A stretch of 64,000 bases of DNA, from assembly GCF_036289405.1 (NCBI RefSeq), contig NZ_JAYFFI010000001.1:62001-126000 (forward strand). The letters run 5' to 3'. Source of the stretch: Pseudoramibacter faecis. Lineage in GTDB: Bacteria; Bacillota; Clostridia; Eubacteriales; Eubacteriaceae. The notes below the pieces were generated by a model. The model was not told where the DNA came from, searched no databases, and saw only the letters and a list, made by a program, of their open reading frames with translations. Shown piece after piece: positions 23,924 through 33,039 of this stretch; the stretch's first letter is position 1; the number at the start of each line of letters is the position of its first letter. The position numbers and the translations under genes are program-made.

Positions 23924-25015
23924 TTAAATCGGCGTATGGCCCACCATTTGCAAAATGGCCTCGCCGTAACGGCTGACTTGCTCGCTGTCCATCCCGGAGA
24001 CGCGGAGCAACTGATCAATGCTCGACGGCTTGGCTTTCACAATGTTATCCAAACCGCGGTCGCTCAAAATCACCACCTCGCTGTGCTGGGTTCGTTCCGC
24101 CTGGCGCTTGCGCCAGAGCATCAGCGATTCCCGCAGTGCAAGTTCCGATCGCGTGAAGCGATCCTCCGGCTTGCGCCTTTCCTCCGGACTGAGCACATCG
24201 ATTTCCTCTGCGAGATTCTGAGGATCGTAAATGCGAGTGCGGCCGGTTGCCTGATCGGTTGCCTGGCGCATCGCCCGCGCCTTTTCGCTCTCGACCATCA
24301 TGGTCTCTTTCAGTTTGATCAAACGCTGCTCCAACCCCACGTTGTTTTTCATCGTCGCGAGTACCCGGGCCATCATTTTGTCGACCCCTTCGGAGAACAC
24401 CGGCGAATAGCCTTCCAAATCGGCCTTGAGCGTCTGCGGAAGGTCGCTGAGACTGATCACATGATTGGCCGATTCCGTCCGAACGTCGCGGATTTCCGCA
24501 TTGTCGCTAATGACCACGAAGCCGTGATAATCCTGGCGCGCGGTTTTTGGGAAGAAGGAAATGAGCGCCTTGATATCGGCATCCACCTCGGCCATTGGAT
24601 TGTCGAAATAATTTTTATCTTCCGGCGATTTAAAGTGGGTCCACCAACGCGCACTTTCTTCACCAACAATCCAGCCATCCGGCACATGCAGATATTTAAA
24701 CACGTAAATCCCGCTGCGCTCTCTGAGCATCAGATGAATGACATGGGTGCCGCCGTCTGCCGTCGGCACATAGATATTTCGGTACAGCCGCGCTTCTTCG
24801 CCGCAGACATCGGCCACGGTGCCGGCCAGAAAACGCTCTTCATCGGTCGGGCCGTTATCCTGATCGGCCATGATCTCCACTTCTTCAAACAGACTTTCAG
24901 CCGCTTCCACTTCGGCCGCTGCCTTTATCCGAGGTGCCCGGCGCCCTCCTGCCGCGATCACGATCGCGACGACCGCCACTGCAAATATCACCGCTCCAAC
25001 TATCCAATGCATCAT
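23924..25015 (-). CDS. Membrane-anchored NERD domain protein with C-terminal HRDC-like domain
   Basis: The 363-residue protein begins with a membrane anchor (residues 3-24, WIVGAVIFAVAVVAIVIAAG) followed by basic residues. Residues 60-190 look like a NERD (nuclease-related) domain: GTVADVCGEEARLYRNIYVPTADGGTHVIHLMLRE, SGIYVFKY, then GWIVGEESARWWTHF. A charged helical linker follows (210-290). Residues 295-360 read as an HRDC fold (ALRESLMLWRKRQAE, VVILSDRGLDNIVKAKPSSIDQLLRVSGMDSEQVSRYGEAIL). NERD is linked to DNA processing, and HRDC binds nucleic acid in RecQ and RNase D. The catalytic residues of the nuclease fold are not certain here. It has its own terminator. Confidence 0.75.
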   Translation of the reverse strand: MMHWIVGAVIFAVAVVAIVIAAGGRRAPRIKAAAEVEAAESLFEEVEIMADQDNGPTDEERFLAGTVADVCGEEARLYRNIYVPTADGGTHVIHLMLRERSGIYVFKYLHVPDGWIVGEESARWWTHFKSPEDKNYFDNPMAEVDADIKALISFFPKTARQDYHGFVVISDNAEIRDVRTESANHVISLSDLPQTLKADLEGYSPVFSEGVDKMMARVLATMKNNVGLEQRLIKLKETMMVESEKARAMRQATDQATGRTRIYDPQNLAEEIDVLSPEERRKPEDRFTRSELALRESLMLWRKRQAERTQHSEVVILSDRGLDNIVKAKPSSIDQLLRVSGMDSEQVSRYGEAILQMVGHTPI

Positions 25016-25039
25016 TTTAACCTCCGTTCTATATACGAT

Positions 25040-25894
25040 TTAATCGACCAAGTAATGTTCCTGCAAACGGGTCCTCGCCGCCTTGTCTAATCCCAGGGCC
25101 TTTGTCAAATAAGCATCGACACTGCCATAGGCTTCGGATACCGCGGCGACTGCCGTTTCGAAATAAACCTGCTGCACTTGGCAGAGCAGGGCAATCTGCG
25201 CGAGCACCTGCGGATCATTCGTCGCCTGACGGGAAAAATCGACGATGTCTTTTATCCACTCTGCCAAAACCACGTTGGATACCAGATAATCCGCCAGCAC
25301 CACCGACATTTCCACGCCAAGGGCCAGCAGCACAATTGCCGCGATCATGCCCGTCCGGTCTTTACCGGCCGTGCAATGCCATAGCACCGCACCGGTTTCG
25401 TTCTCCAGAATAATTGCAAGTACCTGCCGAATCTGAGCCATCACACCATCGTTCAGCGCTGCCCGACGATAGCGCTCGGCCTGGAATCCCACGACATCCA
25501 GATCCATCGCCTGCACCTGTTCCACCAATAACATGCCGGATGCACGCTGTTTTTGACCCGCGGGTTTTAACCCTTCATCCGGGAGAATCGGCACCCGATG
25601 ATAAAAAACCCGGGGAATAATCACATCGGGTTGATGCGCTGTCTCCGAAGGACGGCGCAAATCCACCACGCGATGCACAATCCCGCCGAGCCTTTGCACA
25701 TCTTCAGCATTGATCCAATTCAGATGATCGCCGCGCAGCAGGCGTTCCGTCGCGATTTTTCGGCCATCTGCCGTCGGGATGCCGCCTAAATCCCTAATAT
25801 TATAGGTGCCGTTTAGGGAAATATAATGGCCATAGGACAACCGCTTAGCCATTTGCTTCTTTTGTGTTGTTGTCATCATGCTGTTAAAATCCAA
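25040..25894 (-). CDS. Tyrosine-protein phosphatase (Y_phosphatase3 type)
   Basis: The protein (up to 284 residues) carries YNIRDLGGIPTADGRKI, LLRGDHL, VVDLRRPSE and the phosphatase P-loop HCTAGKDRTG, the signature of PF13350-type enzymes that act on phosphotyrosine or phosphoinositides. The C-terminal third is helical. The start is uncertain: TTG at 25894 has GGAGGA about 13 bases upstream, and the ATG pair at 25876-25879 lacks a site. It lies 58 bases downstream of the probable 6S RNA and may be reached by read-through from it. Confidence 0.87.
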   Translation of the reverse strand: MDFNSMMTTTQKKQMAKRLSYGHYISLNGTYNIRDLGGIPTADGRKIATERLLRGDHLNWINAEDVQRLGGIVHRVVDLRRPSETAHQPDVIIPRVFYHRVPILPDEGLKPAGQKQRASGMLLVEQVQAMDLDVVGFQAERYRRAALNDGVMAQIRQVLAIILENETGAVLWHCTAGKDRTGMIAAIVLLALGVEMSVVLADYLVSNVVLAEWIKDIVDFSRQATNDPQVLAQIALLCQVQQVYFETAVAAVSEAYGSVDAYLTKALGLDKAARTRLQEHYLVD

Positions 25895-25952
25895 ACCGTT
25901 TTATCAATTCCTCCGCGCCGTCATGCAGACGCAGCCGCCTTTCAAACATATT

Positions 25953-26128
25953 AAAAAATCCCGAATGTGCCGTCCCATATTTTTGACGCCTAGCGGATGC
26001 TAGGTGGGTGCCCTGCTCTAAGCACCAGCCATCCGCTCAAAGGCGGCACGACATCGTCTAAGAGACATCCGGACTCCCTGTAAAAAGATGTAGGTTCAAA
26101 AATAGAGTGGTAACGTACACTTCAGGAT
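25953..26128 (-). ncRNA. ssrS: Probable 6S RNA
   Basis: About 175 bases on the minus strand fit 6S RNA. The 5' end ATCCTGAA pairs with the 3' end TTCGGGAT, extended by TGT/ACA with one bulge, to form the closing stem. A large poorly paired middle follows. The distal part is a long hairpin built from GTGCCG/CGGCAC, GCGGATG/CATCCGC and GGTGC/GCACC. The 3' end runs into a T tract. A perfect TATAAT lies 7 bases before the predicted 5' base. 6S RNA binds the housekeeping RNA polymerase by mimicking an open promoter. The gene lies between radA and the phosphatase gene. The whole 300-base gap is accounted for by this RNA and its promoter. Confidence 0.6.
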
Positions 26129-26134
26129 ATCAAT

Positions 26135-26162
26135 ATTATAGTCGATTTTTTTTTTCTTGAAA
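26135..26162 (-). promoter_or_regulatory. Promoter of the 6S RNA candidate
   Basis: TATAAT at 26135-26140 (minus strand) with a weak TTTCAA 16 bases upstream and an A/T run between. It places the transcript start at the first base of the closing stem. Confidence 0.55.
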
Positions 26163-26205
26163 AGGATAAAATCTTGTCACACTTTGTTGCGTTCCACGCT
26201 TTGCA

Positions 26206-27612
26206 TCAATCGCCTTCAAGATGCTGCTCCAGCAGTTTGAGTGCCATCGCGATATTATCCACCGGATAAAGTTTGAGCGGCAGCATGTCGGAATGCTTCA
26301 TCGATCGCTTCAAGCGTTCGGCGTTACTTCGGGGCAGGACGCAGGCGGAAAACCCCAGCTTGCCGCCCTCCTGCACGCGCTTTTCAGCATTTTGAATATT
26401 GCGCACTTCACCGGTGAGCCCCACTTCCCCCATGATCAGCCAATCCGGCGGCGCCTCAAAATCTCGGAAACTGGAATAAAGCGCCGCCACCGCCGCCAGA
26501 TCCGTTGCCGGCTCGTCAATCTTCATGCCCCCCACCACATTCAGATAAGCATCCATATTCTGCAGGCGCACCCCAAGGCGTTTCTCCATCACCGCAATGA
26601 GCAGCACCATCCGATTGTAATCCAGGCCGGTGGCCATGCGCCGCGGATTGGCAAAACCCGATTCACATACCAGTCCCTGCAGTTCCACCAGCAGCGGCCG
26701 ACTGCCTTCGAGGGTCGGCACCACCACCGAGCCGCAGGTGTTTTTCGGCCGGGACATGAGCATCATCTCTGATGGATTCTTGACCTGAGCCAGGCCCGTG
26801 TCTGTCATCTCGAAAACCCCAAGTTCATTGGTTGACCCAAAACGGTTCTTCACCGCCCGCAGCATGCGGTAGGCATGGTATTTTTCGCCTTCGAAATAGA
26901 GCACCGTGTCCACCATGTGCTCGAGGATGCGCGGTCCGGCAAGATTCCCTTCTTTGGTCACATGTCCCACCAAAAACATGGCGATGCCGTCTTTTTTAGC
27001 TACCTGAATCAACGCGTTGGCGTTTTCCCGAATCTGAGAGACCGAGCCCGGCGCCGAGGTGATTTCCGGGGAATACATTGTCTGGATCGAATCGATCACC
27101 ACCAGATCCGGCTGCTCAGACAGGATCGTCTCGCGGATATAGGGCACGTTGATCTCCGACAGAAAAAATGCGTTCTCTGATGTCACCTGCATGCGCTCCG
27201 CCCGCATTTTGAGTTGCTCCTCCGATTCTTCCCCGGAAATATAGAGCACTTTCAGTCCCTGACGCCCCAGGCTTTCCGCCGTTTGCAGCAGAATCGTCGA
27301 TTTGCCGATGCCCGGATCCCCGCCAAGGAGCATCACGCCCCCGCGCACAATGCCCCCGCCGAGCACTCGGTCAAGCTCCGCATTGTGAGTCGCAATACGC
27401 CCTTCCCGCTTGCTGGTGATCTCCGAAAGTTTTTTAGGCTTGGTGTAGTTGCCGCGCTCGCGTCGGGCCGCCACCGAGTCGCCCTTGGCCCCCGGCGCCT
27501 CCACTTCTTCCTCAAAGGTATTCCACTGACCGCACTGAGAACAGCGCCCCATCCACTTGGGCACCACATGTCCGCAGTGACTGCACACGTATTTGGTTCG
27601 TAATTTGGCCAT
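26206..27612 (-). CDS. radA: DNA repair protein RadA
   Basis: This RecA-like ATPase drives branch migration in recombination repair. The 468-residue frame has the N-terminal zinc finger (CSHCG...CSQCG), ELDRVLGGGIVRGGVMLLGGDPGIGKST (Walker A), VLYISGEES, LVVIDSIQTMYSPE (Walker B), the family KNRFG motif and a Lon-like C-terminal domain (GMKIDEPATDLAAVAALYSS, GEVGLTGEVR). The start at 27612 has a GTGAGG site. The 6S RNA candidate follows it. Confidence 0.96.
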   Translation of the reverse strand: MAKLRTKYVCSHCGHVVPKWMGRCSQCGQWNTFEEEVEAPGAKGDSVAARRERGNYTKPKKLSEITSKREGRIATHNAELDRVLGGGIVRGGVMLLGGDPGIGKSTILLQTAESLGRQGLKVLYISGEESEEQLKMRAERMQVTSENAFFLSEINVPYIRETILSEQPDLVVIDSIQTMYSPEITSAPGSVSQIRENANALIQVAKKDGIAMFLVGHVTKEGNLAGPRILEHMVDTVLYFEGEKYHAYRMLRAVKNRFGSTNELGVFEMTDTGLAQVKNPSEMMLMSRPKNTCGSVVVPTLEGSRPLLVELQGLVCESGFANPRRMATGLDYNRMVLLIAVMEKRLGVRLQNMDAYLNVVGGMKIDEPATDLAAVAALYSSFRDFEAPPDWLIMGEVGLTGEVRNIQNAEKRVQEGGKLGFSACVLPRSNAERLKRSMKHSDMLPLKLYPVDNIAMALKLLEQHLEGD

Positions 27613-27645
27613 GATCGCCTCACTATCTGATAAACTTTTGCCGTT

Positions 27646-27666
27646 AAGAAAAGGGCCCGAAGGCCC
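27646..27666 (-). terminator. Probable terminator of the lipoprotein gene
   Basis: GGGCC/GGCCC stem with a TTCG loop on the minus strand and a short, imperfect T run (CTTTTCTTA). Confidence 0.5.
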
Positions 27667-27695
27667 CGATATCTGAAATTTATGGTTGCGCGGTA

Positions 27696-28520
27696 TTATT
27701 CCTGAGAGCCGCTGTTTGGCGATGTGCCGTTGTTTTCCTGACCGTTGTCATTGCCCGAGTTGTCTGTGTCACCGGCATCCCCATTCTGAGACGACGAATT
27801 CTTCGGCGGTGTGCTTTGAGGGGGGTTCTGTTTTTGATTTGAAGGATACGTGCCGGTACGGCCCGAATGCTGCTTGTAATAGCCGCCCGAATTGTCGTTA
27901 CTGCCCGAGGAATAACTAGGCGTACTGGAAGACGAACTGCTACCGGAGGCAGATGAACGGCTGCTCATCCCCTTTTCGTTGGCAATTTCCGCCTTGCGGG
28001 TGTTGACCCATTTGCCCGTTTTCTTTGACTGATAGCGCAAATAGCAAATTTGATAGGTCTTATCATAAAAAATCTGGGCGGTATTTTTCATTTTGCCAAA
28101 GGGGAATTCCTGAAGCACCGATCGGCTCCCGTCGCTCAGCGTCACGCGGAGATCGTAAGTAATTTTGCTCTTCTTAATGGCTTGATCCTGGGCCGCATCT
28201 ACTGCGTTTGTCGCGTCGTAATACAAATAACGGGTTTCATTCACCGCAAAGGAATCATTCTCTTCCAACATATTATCGTTGTATTCGTATTGTACCGAAT
28301 CTCGGATATTCACCACGGTAATGGCCTTGCCGGTTTTATTTTCCAGCTTAATTTTATAGGTGCCCATGCTGTTGCTGGCTGTTCCGATGGACTTCATGAC
28401 CGTGTGGGATTTGCGCGTCGCCTTTTGGGTCTTTTCGTTCAGACTGCTGCATCCGCCGCAAATGATGGCGGCACAAATCATCAGCGCCAGCCCGCTATAA
28501 AAACGCATTCGCTTTTTCAT
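27696..28520 (-). CDS. Putative lipoprotein with low-complexity C-terminal tail
   Basis: I do not recognise the family. The 274-residue protein starts with a lipoprotein-type signal (KKRMR, hydrophobic core LALMICAAII, then CGGC with the likely modified Cys at about 24). Residues 50-175 form a beta-rich domain (GTYKIKLENKTGKAITVVNIRDS, SKITYDLRVTLSDGSRSVLQEFPFGKMK) that resembles extracellular lipoprotein domains interacting with salts or peptides. The last 95 residues are almost only Ser, Gly, Asn, Gln, Pro and Tyr and are likely unstructured and wall-spanning. It is followed downstream by radA, and the prepilin peptidase gene lies upstream. Confidence 0.75.
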   Translation of the reverse strand: MKKRMRFYSGLALMICAAIICGGCSSLNEKTQKATRKSHTVMKSIGTASNSMGTYKIKLENKTGKAITVVNIRDSVQYEYNDNMLEENDSFAVNETRYLYYDATNAVDAAQDQAIKKSKITYDLRVTLSDGSRSVLQEFPFGKMKNTAQIFYDKTYQICYLRYQSKKTGKWVNTRKAEIANEKGMSSRSSASGSSSSSSTPSYSSGSNDNSGGYYKQHSGRTGTYPSNQKQNPPQSTPPKNSSSQNGDAGDTDNSGNDNGQENNGTSPNSGSQE

Positions 28521-28631
28521 GCTTGTCTCCTTTAACGATGATCATCGTCTTTACTGCGAACCATTATACGTTATTCCCCCGCACTTGGCAAGAAAGCCGC
28601 TAAAAATCATTGGTGCATGGGGGCCAATCGC

Positions 28632-29396
28632 TTAAAAAACCGTTAAAAGCGCGGCGACAATCGGGTCTCCACCCAACACACAAAAAACGGCCGAAAGCGC
28701 AATGGCCGGCCCGAAGGGAATTTTCCTCTGCTGCCTCGCCGCCGCAAAAATAAGGCCGAAGCCACAGGCCAACAGCAAAAAGAGGGACAATGCCCAGACG
28801 CCCACATAAAGTCCAGCCATCAAGCACAATTTAATATCGCCGTCTCCCAGCCCCCTGCGGCCGGTTCGGCGTTCAAAAAGCCGCGCCACAAGCCAAAGAA
28901 CCGCCGCGAGCATAAATGCGCCGCCGATATCAGCCAACATTGTCTGCCATGCTGTCCCGAGGGTCAACGGCGCCATCGCCAACCACCACACGATCCCCGC
29001 GGCGACCATCCCATCGGCAATGGTGTAGGTTTTAATATCCACCAGGGCGACTGCCATCAGAATCCCGGCAAAGCCCAGCACTTTGAGTGTCGTCCAGCTC
29101 CAGCCAAAGCGCTGAGCGATCACCGCGGCCGCCGCGCCGAAAGCAATTTCTGTGAAGGGCAATGCCGGCGAAATTTTGCTGCCGCAGTAACGGCAACGTC
29201 CCCTAAGCCGCAAATAGGCCAGCACCGGCACCAAATCCGCCGGCGCCAGCCCATGCCCGCAGACATCACAATGGCTCCGCCCACGCCAGGGATTTCCTCC
29301 CCGAGCCAGCCGATCAGCCACACAGGCGATAAAACTCCCCAAGATGGTTCCTATTATAAAAATGACAAATCCCGCCGCCGCATCAATCTGTCCCAT
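28632..29396 (-). CDS. Prepilin peptidase (type IV leader peptidase, A24)
   Basis: The 254-residue membrane protein has the N-terminal methylase-like part with two CxxC pairs (CDVCG, CRYCG), about seven membrane helices, and the two catalytic aspartates in VALVDIKTYTIAD and GLGDGDIKL. The enzyme cleaves type IV prepilins and competence pseudopilins. No pilin or ComG genes are in the window, but dprA and a comM-like gene at 45-48 kb fit an organism able to take up DNA. Confidence 0.93.
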   Translation of the reverse strand: MGQIDAAAGFVIFIIGTILGSFIACVADRLARGGNPWRGRSHCDVCGHGLAPADLVPVLAYLRLRGRCRYCGSKISPALPFTEIAFGAAAAVIAQRFGWSWTTLKVLGFAGILMAVALVDIKTYTIADGMVAAGIVWWLAMAPLTLGTAWQTMLADIGGAFMLAAVLWLVARLFERRTGRRGLGDGDIKLCLMAGLYVGVWALSLFLLLACGFGLIFAAARQQRKIPFGPAIALSAVFCVLGGDPIVAALLTVF

Positions 29397-29474
29397 CGCC
29401 CCATTTCCTTTCCGAATCTTTTCTGTATTTTATTTATTTTATCGAAATCGGCTGCCGATTGCAATTTTGTACAA

Positions 29475-29534
29475 CAAAAAAACAGACTTTCCAAAATTGC
29501 TTTTGAAATTTTTTAAAAGCTTTTGAAAAGTCTG
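29475..29534 (-). terminator. Terminator of the branched-chain amino acid operon
   Basis: A long minus-strand hairpin with outer arms CAGACTTTTC and GGAAAGTCTG, an A/T-rich inner part, and a run of seven T after it, 14 bases beyond the ilvB stop. Confidence 0.8.
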
Positions 29535-29547
29535 CAAATCGCATGGT

Positions 29548-31212
29548 TTATTCGTAATAAATTTCGTCGATGGGTTTGCCCGCAGGCACCATCGGATAAA
29601 CGCCTTCTTCGTTGTCAATTTGGCAGTGCACAAGCACCGGTTCGTCAAGATCCTTGATTTCGGCCAAAGTCTTGTCGAGTGACGCAAGATCTGTCACTTC
29701 GTAGCTGCGGATATTAAACGCTTCGGCCAGTTTCAGATAATTCACCGCGTGATCGTCAAGATCCGTCTGGGCATAACGGCGATCGTTGAAAAGCTTCTGC
29801 CACTGGCGCACCATGCCCAGGGTCTCGTTGTCAAAGAGAAAAATCTTAATCGGCAGATTATAGCGCCGCACCGTCGTCAGCTCGGTAAAATTCATCCGAA
29901 AAGAGCCGTCGCCGGCGATCAGTACGACGTCGTGATTCGGCTTGGCGAACTGACAGCCAATAGCCGCGCCGAGACCAAAGCCCATCGTGCCGAGTCCGCC
30001 GGAGGTGATGTACTGCCCGGGAAACTGGAACTGCCAGTACTGCCCGACCCACATCTGATGCTGACCGACTTCGGTCACCACATAGGCGTCTTTAAACGCG
30101 CGGTTAATGTGATGAATGATGGTCCTCGGATAATAACTGTTCTCCGATTTTTCCGGCAGCGGCCATTCCGCGATCTGCGCGTACCATTCCGGATAGGTTT
30201 TTTCTTCCACCAATTCGTAAAGCTTGGGCAAAGCATCGGACACATCGGCACAGATATGCACATTGGCCTCGACGTTCTTCTCGAATTCGGTCGGATCAAC
30301 ATCGATCTGGATGATCTTTTTATCCCGCATAAATTCGTTGATGTTGCCGGTGACGCGATCCGAAAAACGCGCGCCCACCGCAATCAGCGTGTCGCAGTTG
30401 ATGACGGCGAGATTGCATTCCTGGGAACCGTGCATCCCGACAAGCCCCATCGACAACGGATTGTCCCGCGGAATGCTGCCGAGCCCCATCAGCGAGTTAG
30501 CCACCGGAATGCCGGTCTTTTCGGCAAAAGCCACCAGCTTTTTGGTCGCGCCGGATTTAAGCACACCGCCTCCGGCATAGATAATCGGCCGCTCGGCGCG
30601 GTTGATGTATCTGGCCGCCCGATTTAACGCGTCCCGCTGGGGTCTGGGCGATGCGCCGTCGAGAGAATAGGGTTCCTGCGGCGCGTATTCCGTCTCCGCC
30701 ATAAAGATATCCTTGGGCACGTCGATCACCACCGGCCCCGGCCGCCCGCTTTGCGCAATGCGAAACGCCTCACGAATGGTCGGCGCCAGCATCGTGATGT
30801 CTTTAATAATAAAGTTATGCTTGGTGATGGGCATGGTGATGGAGGTCACGTCCACTTCCTGAAAGGAATCCTTTCCCAAAAGCTGCTGGGTCACCTGACC
30901 GGTGATCACCACCAGCGGCGTCGAGTCCAGATGCGCATTGGCAATGCCGGTGATGGCATTGGTCGCTCCGGGGCCGGAGGTTGTGATGCCGACCCCCACT
31001 TTGCCGGAGGCCCGGGCATAGCCTTCTGCCGCGTGAATGCCGTTTTGTTCGTGGCAAGGTTCCACCTGAAAGATATTGTGTTCGAGGCGATAAAAAGCAT
31101 CGAAAAGCGGAATGACCGAACCGCCGGGATACGAAAAGACGAAATCGACCTGCTGTTCTTCCAGACACTTGACGACGATTTCCGATCCTTTTAAAATTTG
31201 ACTATTAATCAT
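29548..31212 (-). CDS. ilvB: Acetolactate synthase large subunit IlvB
   Basis: This ThDP/FAD enzyme makes acetolactate (Val/Leu) or acetohydroxybutyrate (Ile). The 554-residue frame has the catalytic Glu region VEPCHEQNGIHAAEGYARASG, TSGPGATNAITGIANAHLDS, GQVTQQLLGKDSFQEVD, and the ThDP-Mg motif in AGDGSFRMNFTEL with NNETLGMVRQWQ-like FDNETLGMVRQWQKLF. The ATG at 31212 is chosen. The ribosome-binding site is weak (GTGAGA). The regulatory subunit IlvN is not next to it, and a terminator follows, so IlvN and IlvC must lie elsewhere. Confidence 0.95.
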   Translation of the reverse strand: MINSQILKGSEIVVKCLEEQQVDFVFSYPGGSVIPLFDAFYRLEHNIFQVEPCHEQNGIHAAEGYARASGKVGVGITTSGPGATNAITGIANAHLDSTPLVVITGQVTQQLLGKDSFQEVDVTSITMPITKHNFIIKDITMLAPTIREAFRIAQSGRPGPVVIDVPKDIFMAETEYAPQEPYSLDGASPRPQRDALNRAARYINRAERPIIYAGGGVLKSGATKKLVAFAEKTGIPVANSLMGLGSIPRDNPLSMGLVGMHGSQECNLAVINCDTLIAVGARFSDRVTGNINEFMRDKKIIQIDVDPTEFEKNVEANVHICADVSDALPKLYELVEEKTYPEWYAQIAEWPLPEKSENSYYPRTIIHHINRAFKDAYVVTEVGQHQMWVGQYWQFQFPGQYITSGGLGTMGFGLGAAIGCQFAKPNHDVVLIAGDGSFRMNFTELTTVRRYNLPIKIFLFDNETLGMVRQWQKLFNDRRYAQTDLDDHAVNYLKLAEAFNIRSYEVTDLASLDKTLAEIKDLDEPVLVHCQIDNEEGVYPMVPAGKPIDEIYYE

Positions 31213-31340
31213 GGGATTCTCACATTTCTCGTTATCAGTCACAGGCAAAGCAGAGTCGCTCGACGTATCGCTTCAGCTGTGTTACAAGACAGACGGCGAT
31301 CCGGTGATCACCGCCTTGCCTATTGCTGTTGATTGACCAA

Positions 31341-32984
31341 TTATTTTAATACCGCGCCTTCGTTGGCAGACGATACCAGTTTGGCGTAGCGCGCCAGATA
31401 GCCGGTGGTGATGTCCGGCGTCTTGGGTGTCCAGCCCTCTTTGCGGGTCGCCATTTCTTCATCGGAAACCAGCAAATCAATCCTGCGATTCGGGATGTCG
31501 ATGCGAATGCAGTCGCCGTCCTTCACAAAGGCGATGGGGCCGCCGGCCGCGGCTTCCGGCGAGACGTGGCCGATGCAGGCGCCGCGGGTCGCGCCGGAAA
31601 AACGCCCGTCCGTGATCAGCGCGACAGAATCGCCGAGCCCCATGCCCATGATAGCCGAGGTCGGATTGAGCATTTCGCGCATCCCCGGGCCGCCCTTGGG
31701 CCCTTCATAGCGAATAACCACCACGTCCCCGGCAGCGATTTGGCCGCCGTCAATGGCTGCCTGGGCATCTTCTTCAGATTCAAAAACCCTGGCCGGGCCT
31801 TCGTGCACGAGCATTTCCGGCAGCACGGCCGATTGCTTCACCACACCGGTATCCGGCGCTAGGCTGCCCCCGAGCATGGTCAGGCCGCCGCGATCCATAT
31901 AGGGATGGTCGATGGGGCGGATGACTTCCGGATTGAGATTAAACGCGTGGGCGATGTTTTCGCCGACAGTCTTGCCAGTGATGGTTTTGCAGTCGAGGTT
32001 GAGCAGATCCTTTTTGGCAAGCTCCTTCATCACGGCATAGATCCCGCCGGCCGCGTTCAGATCTTCCATGTGGTCGTCGCCGGCCGGCGCCAGATGGCAG
32101 AGGTTCGGCGTGCGGTCGGAAACCGCATTGACGATATCCGGGTTGATCTCCACCCCGGCCTCGTGGGCGATGGCCGGCAAATGCAGCATGGTGTTGGTGC
32201 TGCATCCCAGCGCCATATCGACGGTCAGCGCATTATAAAACGCGGCCTCTGTCATGATGTCAGACGGACGGGTATCGGTTTCCACCATCTTCATCACCTG
32301 CATGCCGGCGTGCTTGGCCAGGCGCAGCCGTTCGGAATAAACCGCCGGAATCGTGCCGTTGCCCCGCAGGCCCATGCCCAGCGCTTCGGTCAGGCAATTC
32401 ATCGAATTGGCCGTGTACATCCCGGAGCAGGAGCCGCAGGTCTGGCAGGTGTGGCCGACATAATCCTCGAATTGATCGTCGTTAATTTTGCCCGCGGCAT
32501 AAGCGCCCTGAGCTTCAAACATCGCCGAGAGCGACACCTTGCGGCCGCCGACATTGCCGGCGAGCATCGGCCCGCCGGACACAAAGGTCGTCGGCAGATC
32601 GAGTCTTGCGGCCGCCATGAGCAGCCCCGGCACGTTCTTGTCGCAATTCGGAATCATCACCATGCCGTCAAAGTGGTGAGCAATGGCCATTGCCTCGGTG
32701 GAATCGGCAATGAGCTCGCGGGTGACCAGCGAATACTTCATGCCCTGATGCCCCATGGCGATCCCGTCGCACACGGCGATCGCCGGGATTTCCACCGGGG
32801 TGCCGCCGGCCATGCGCACGCCGGCCTTCACCGCTTCGGTGATTTTATCCAGATTCATGTGTCCCGGAACGATTTCGTTGAAAGAGTTGACCACACCGAT
32901 CAGCGGGCGTTCCATTTCTTCCCGGGTATAGCCCAGCGCGTTAAACAGGGAATACGCCGCGGGCGTTCTTTTGATTTTTTCCAT
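31341..32984 (-). CDS. ilvD: Dihydroxy-acid dehydratase IlvD
   Basis: This Fe-S dehydratase makes the 2-oxo acids of Ile and Val. The 547-residue frame has IGVVNSFNEIVPGHMNLD, ICNCDK-like IPNCDKNVPGLLMAAARL, the cluster cysteines in CQTCGSCSGMYTANSMNCL, LGCSTNTMLHLPAIAHEAG, GGLTMLGGSLAPDTGVVK, RYEGPKGGPGMREML and FSGATRGACIGHVSPEA. It lies in the middle of the operon, with 55 bases to leuB and 128 to ilvB. That 128-base gap shows no clear regulatory hairpin. Confidence 0.96.
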   Translation of the reverse strand: MEKIKRTPAAYSLFNALGYTREEMERPLIGVVNSFNEIVPGHMNLDKITEAVKAGVRMAGGTPVEIPAIAVCDGIAMGHQGMKYSLVTRELIADSTEAMAIAHHFDGMVMIPNCDKNVPGLLMAAARLDLPTTFVSGGPMLAGNVGGRKVSLSAMFEAQGAYAAGKINDDQFEDYVGHTCQTCGSCSGMYTANSMNCLTEALGMGLRGNGTIPAVYSERLRLAKHAGMQVMKMVETDTRPSDIMTEAAFYNALTVDMALGCSTNTMLHLPAIAHEAGVEINPDIVNAVSDRTPNLCHLAPAGDDHMEDLNAAGGIYAVMKELAKKDLLNLDCKTITGKTVGENIAHAFNLNPEVIRPIDHPYMDRGGLTMLGGSLAPDTGVVKQSAVLPEMLVHEGPARVFESEEDAQAAIDGGQIAAGDVVVIRYEGPKGGPGMREMLNPTSAIMGMGLGDSVALITDGRFSGATRGACIGHVSPEAAAGGPIAFVKDGDCIRIDIPNRRIDLLVSDEEMATRKEGWTPKTPDITTGYLARYAKLVSSANEGAVLK

Positions 32985-33039
32985 AATGATGCCTCTTCTT
33001 TCGCGCCGGATCCGTTTTGACGCGCTCAGTTTTTAATCT

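Noticed and set aside
26100..26130. T-box-like GAGTGGTAACG on the plus strand
   Set aside because: It lacks the full T-box sequence, and no plus-strand gene follows; the minus-strand 6S RNA structure explains the region better.
31905..33020. 371-codon plus-strand frame
   Set aside because: Shadow of ilvD, rich in His and Gly with no known fold.
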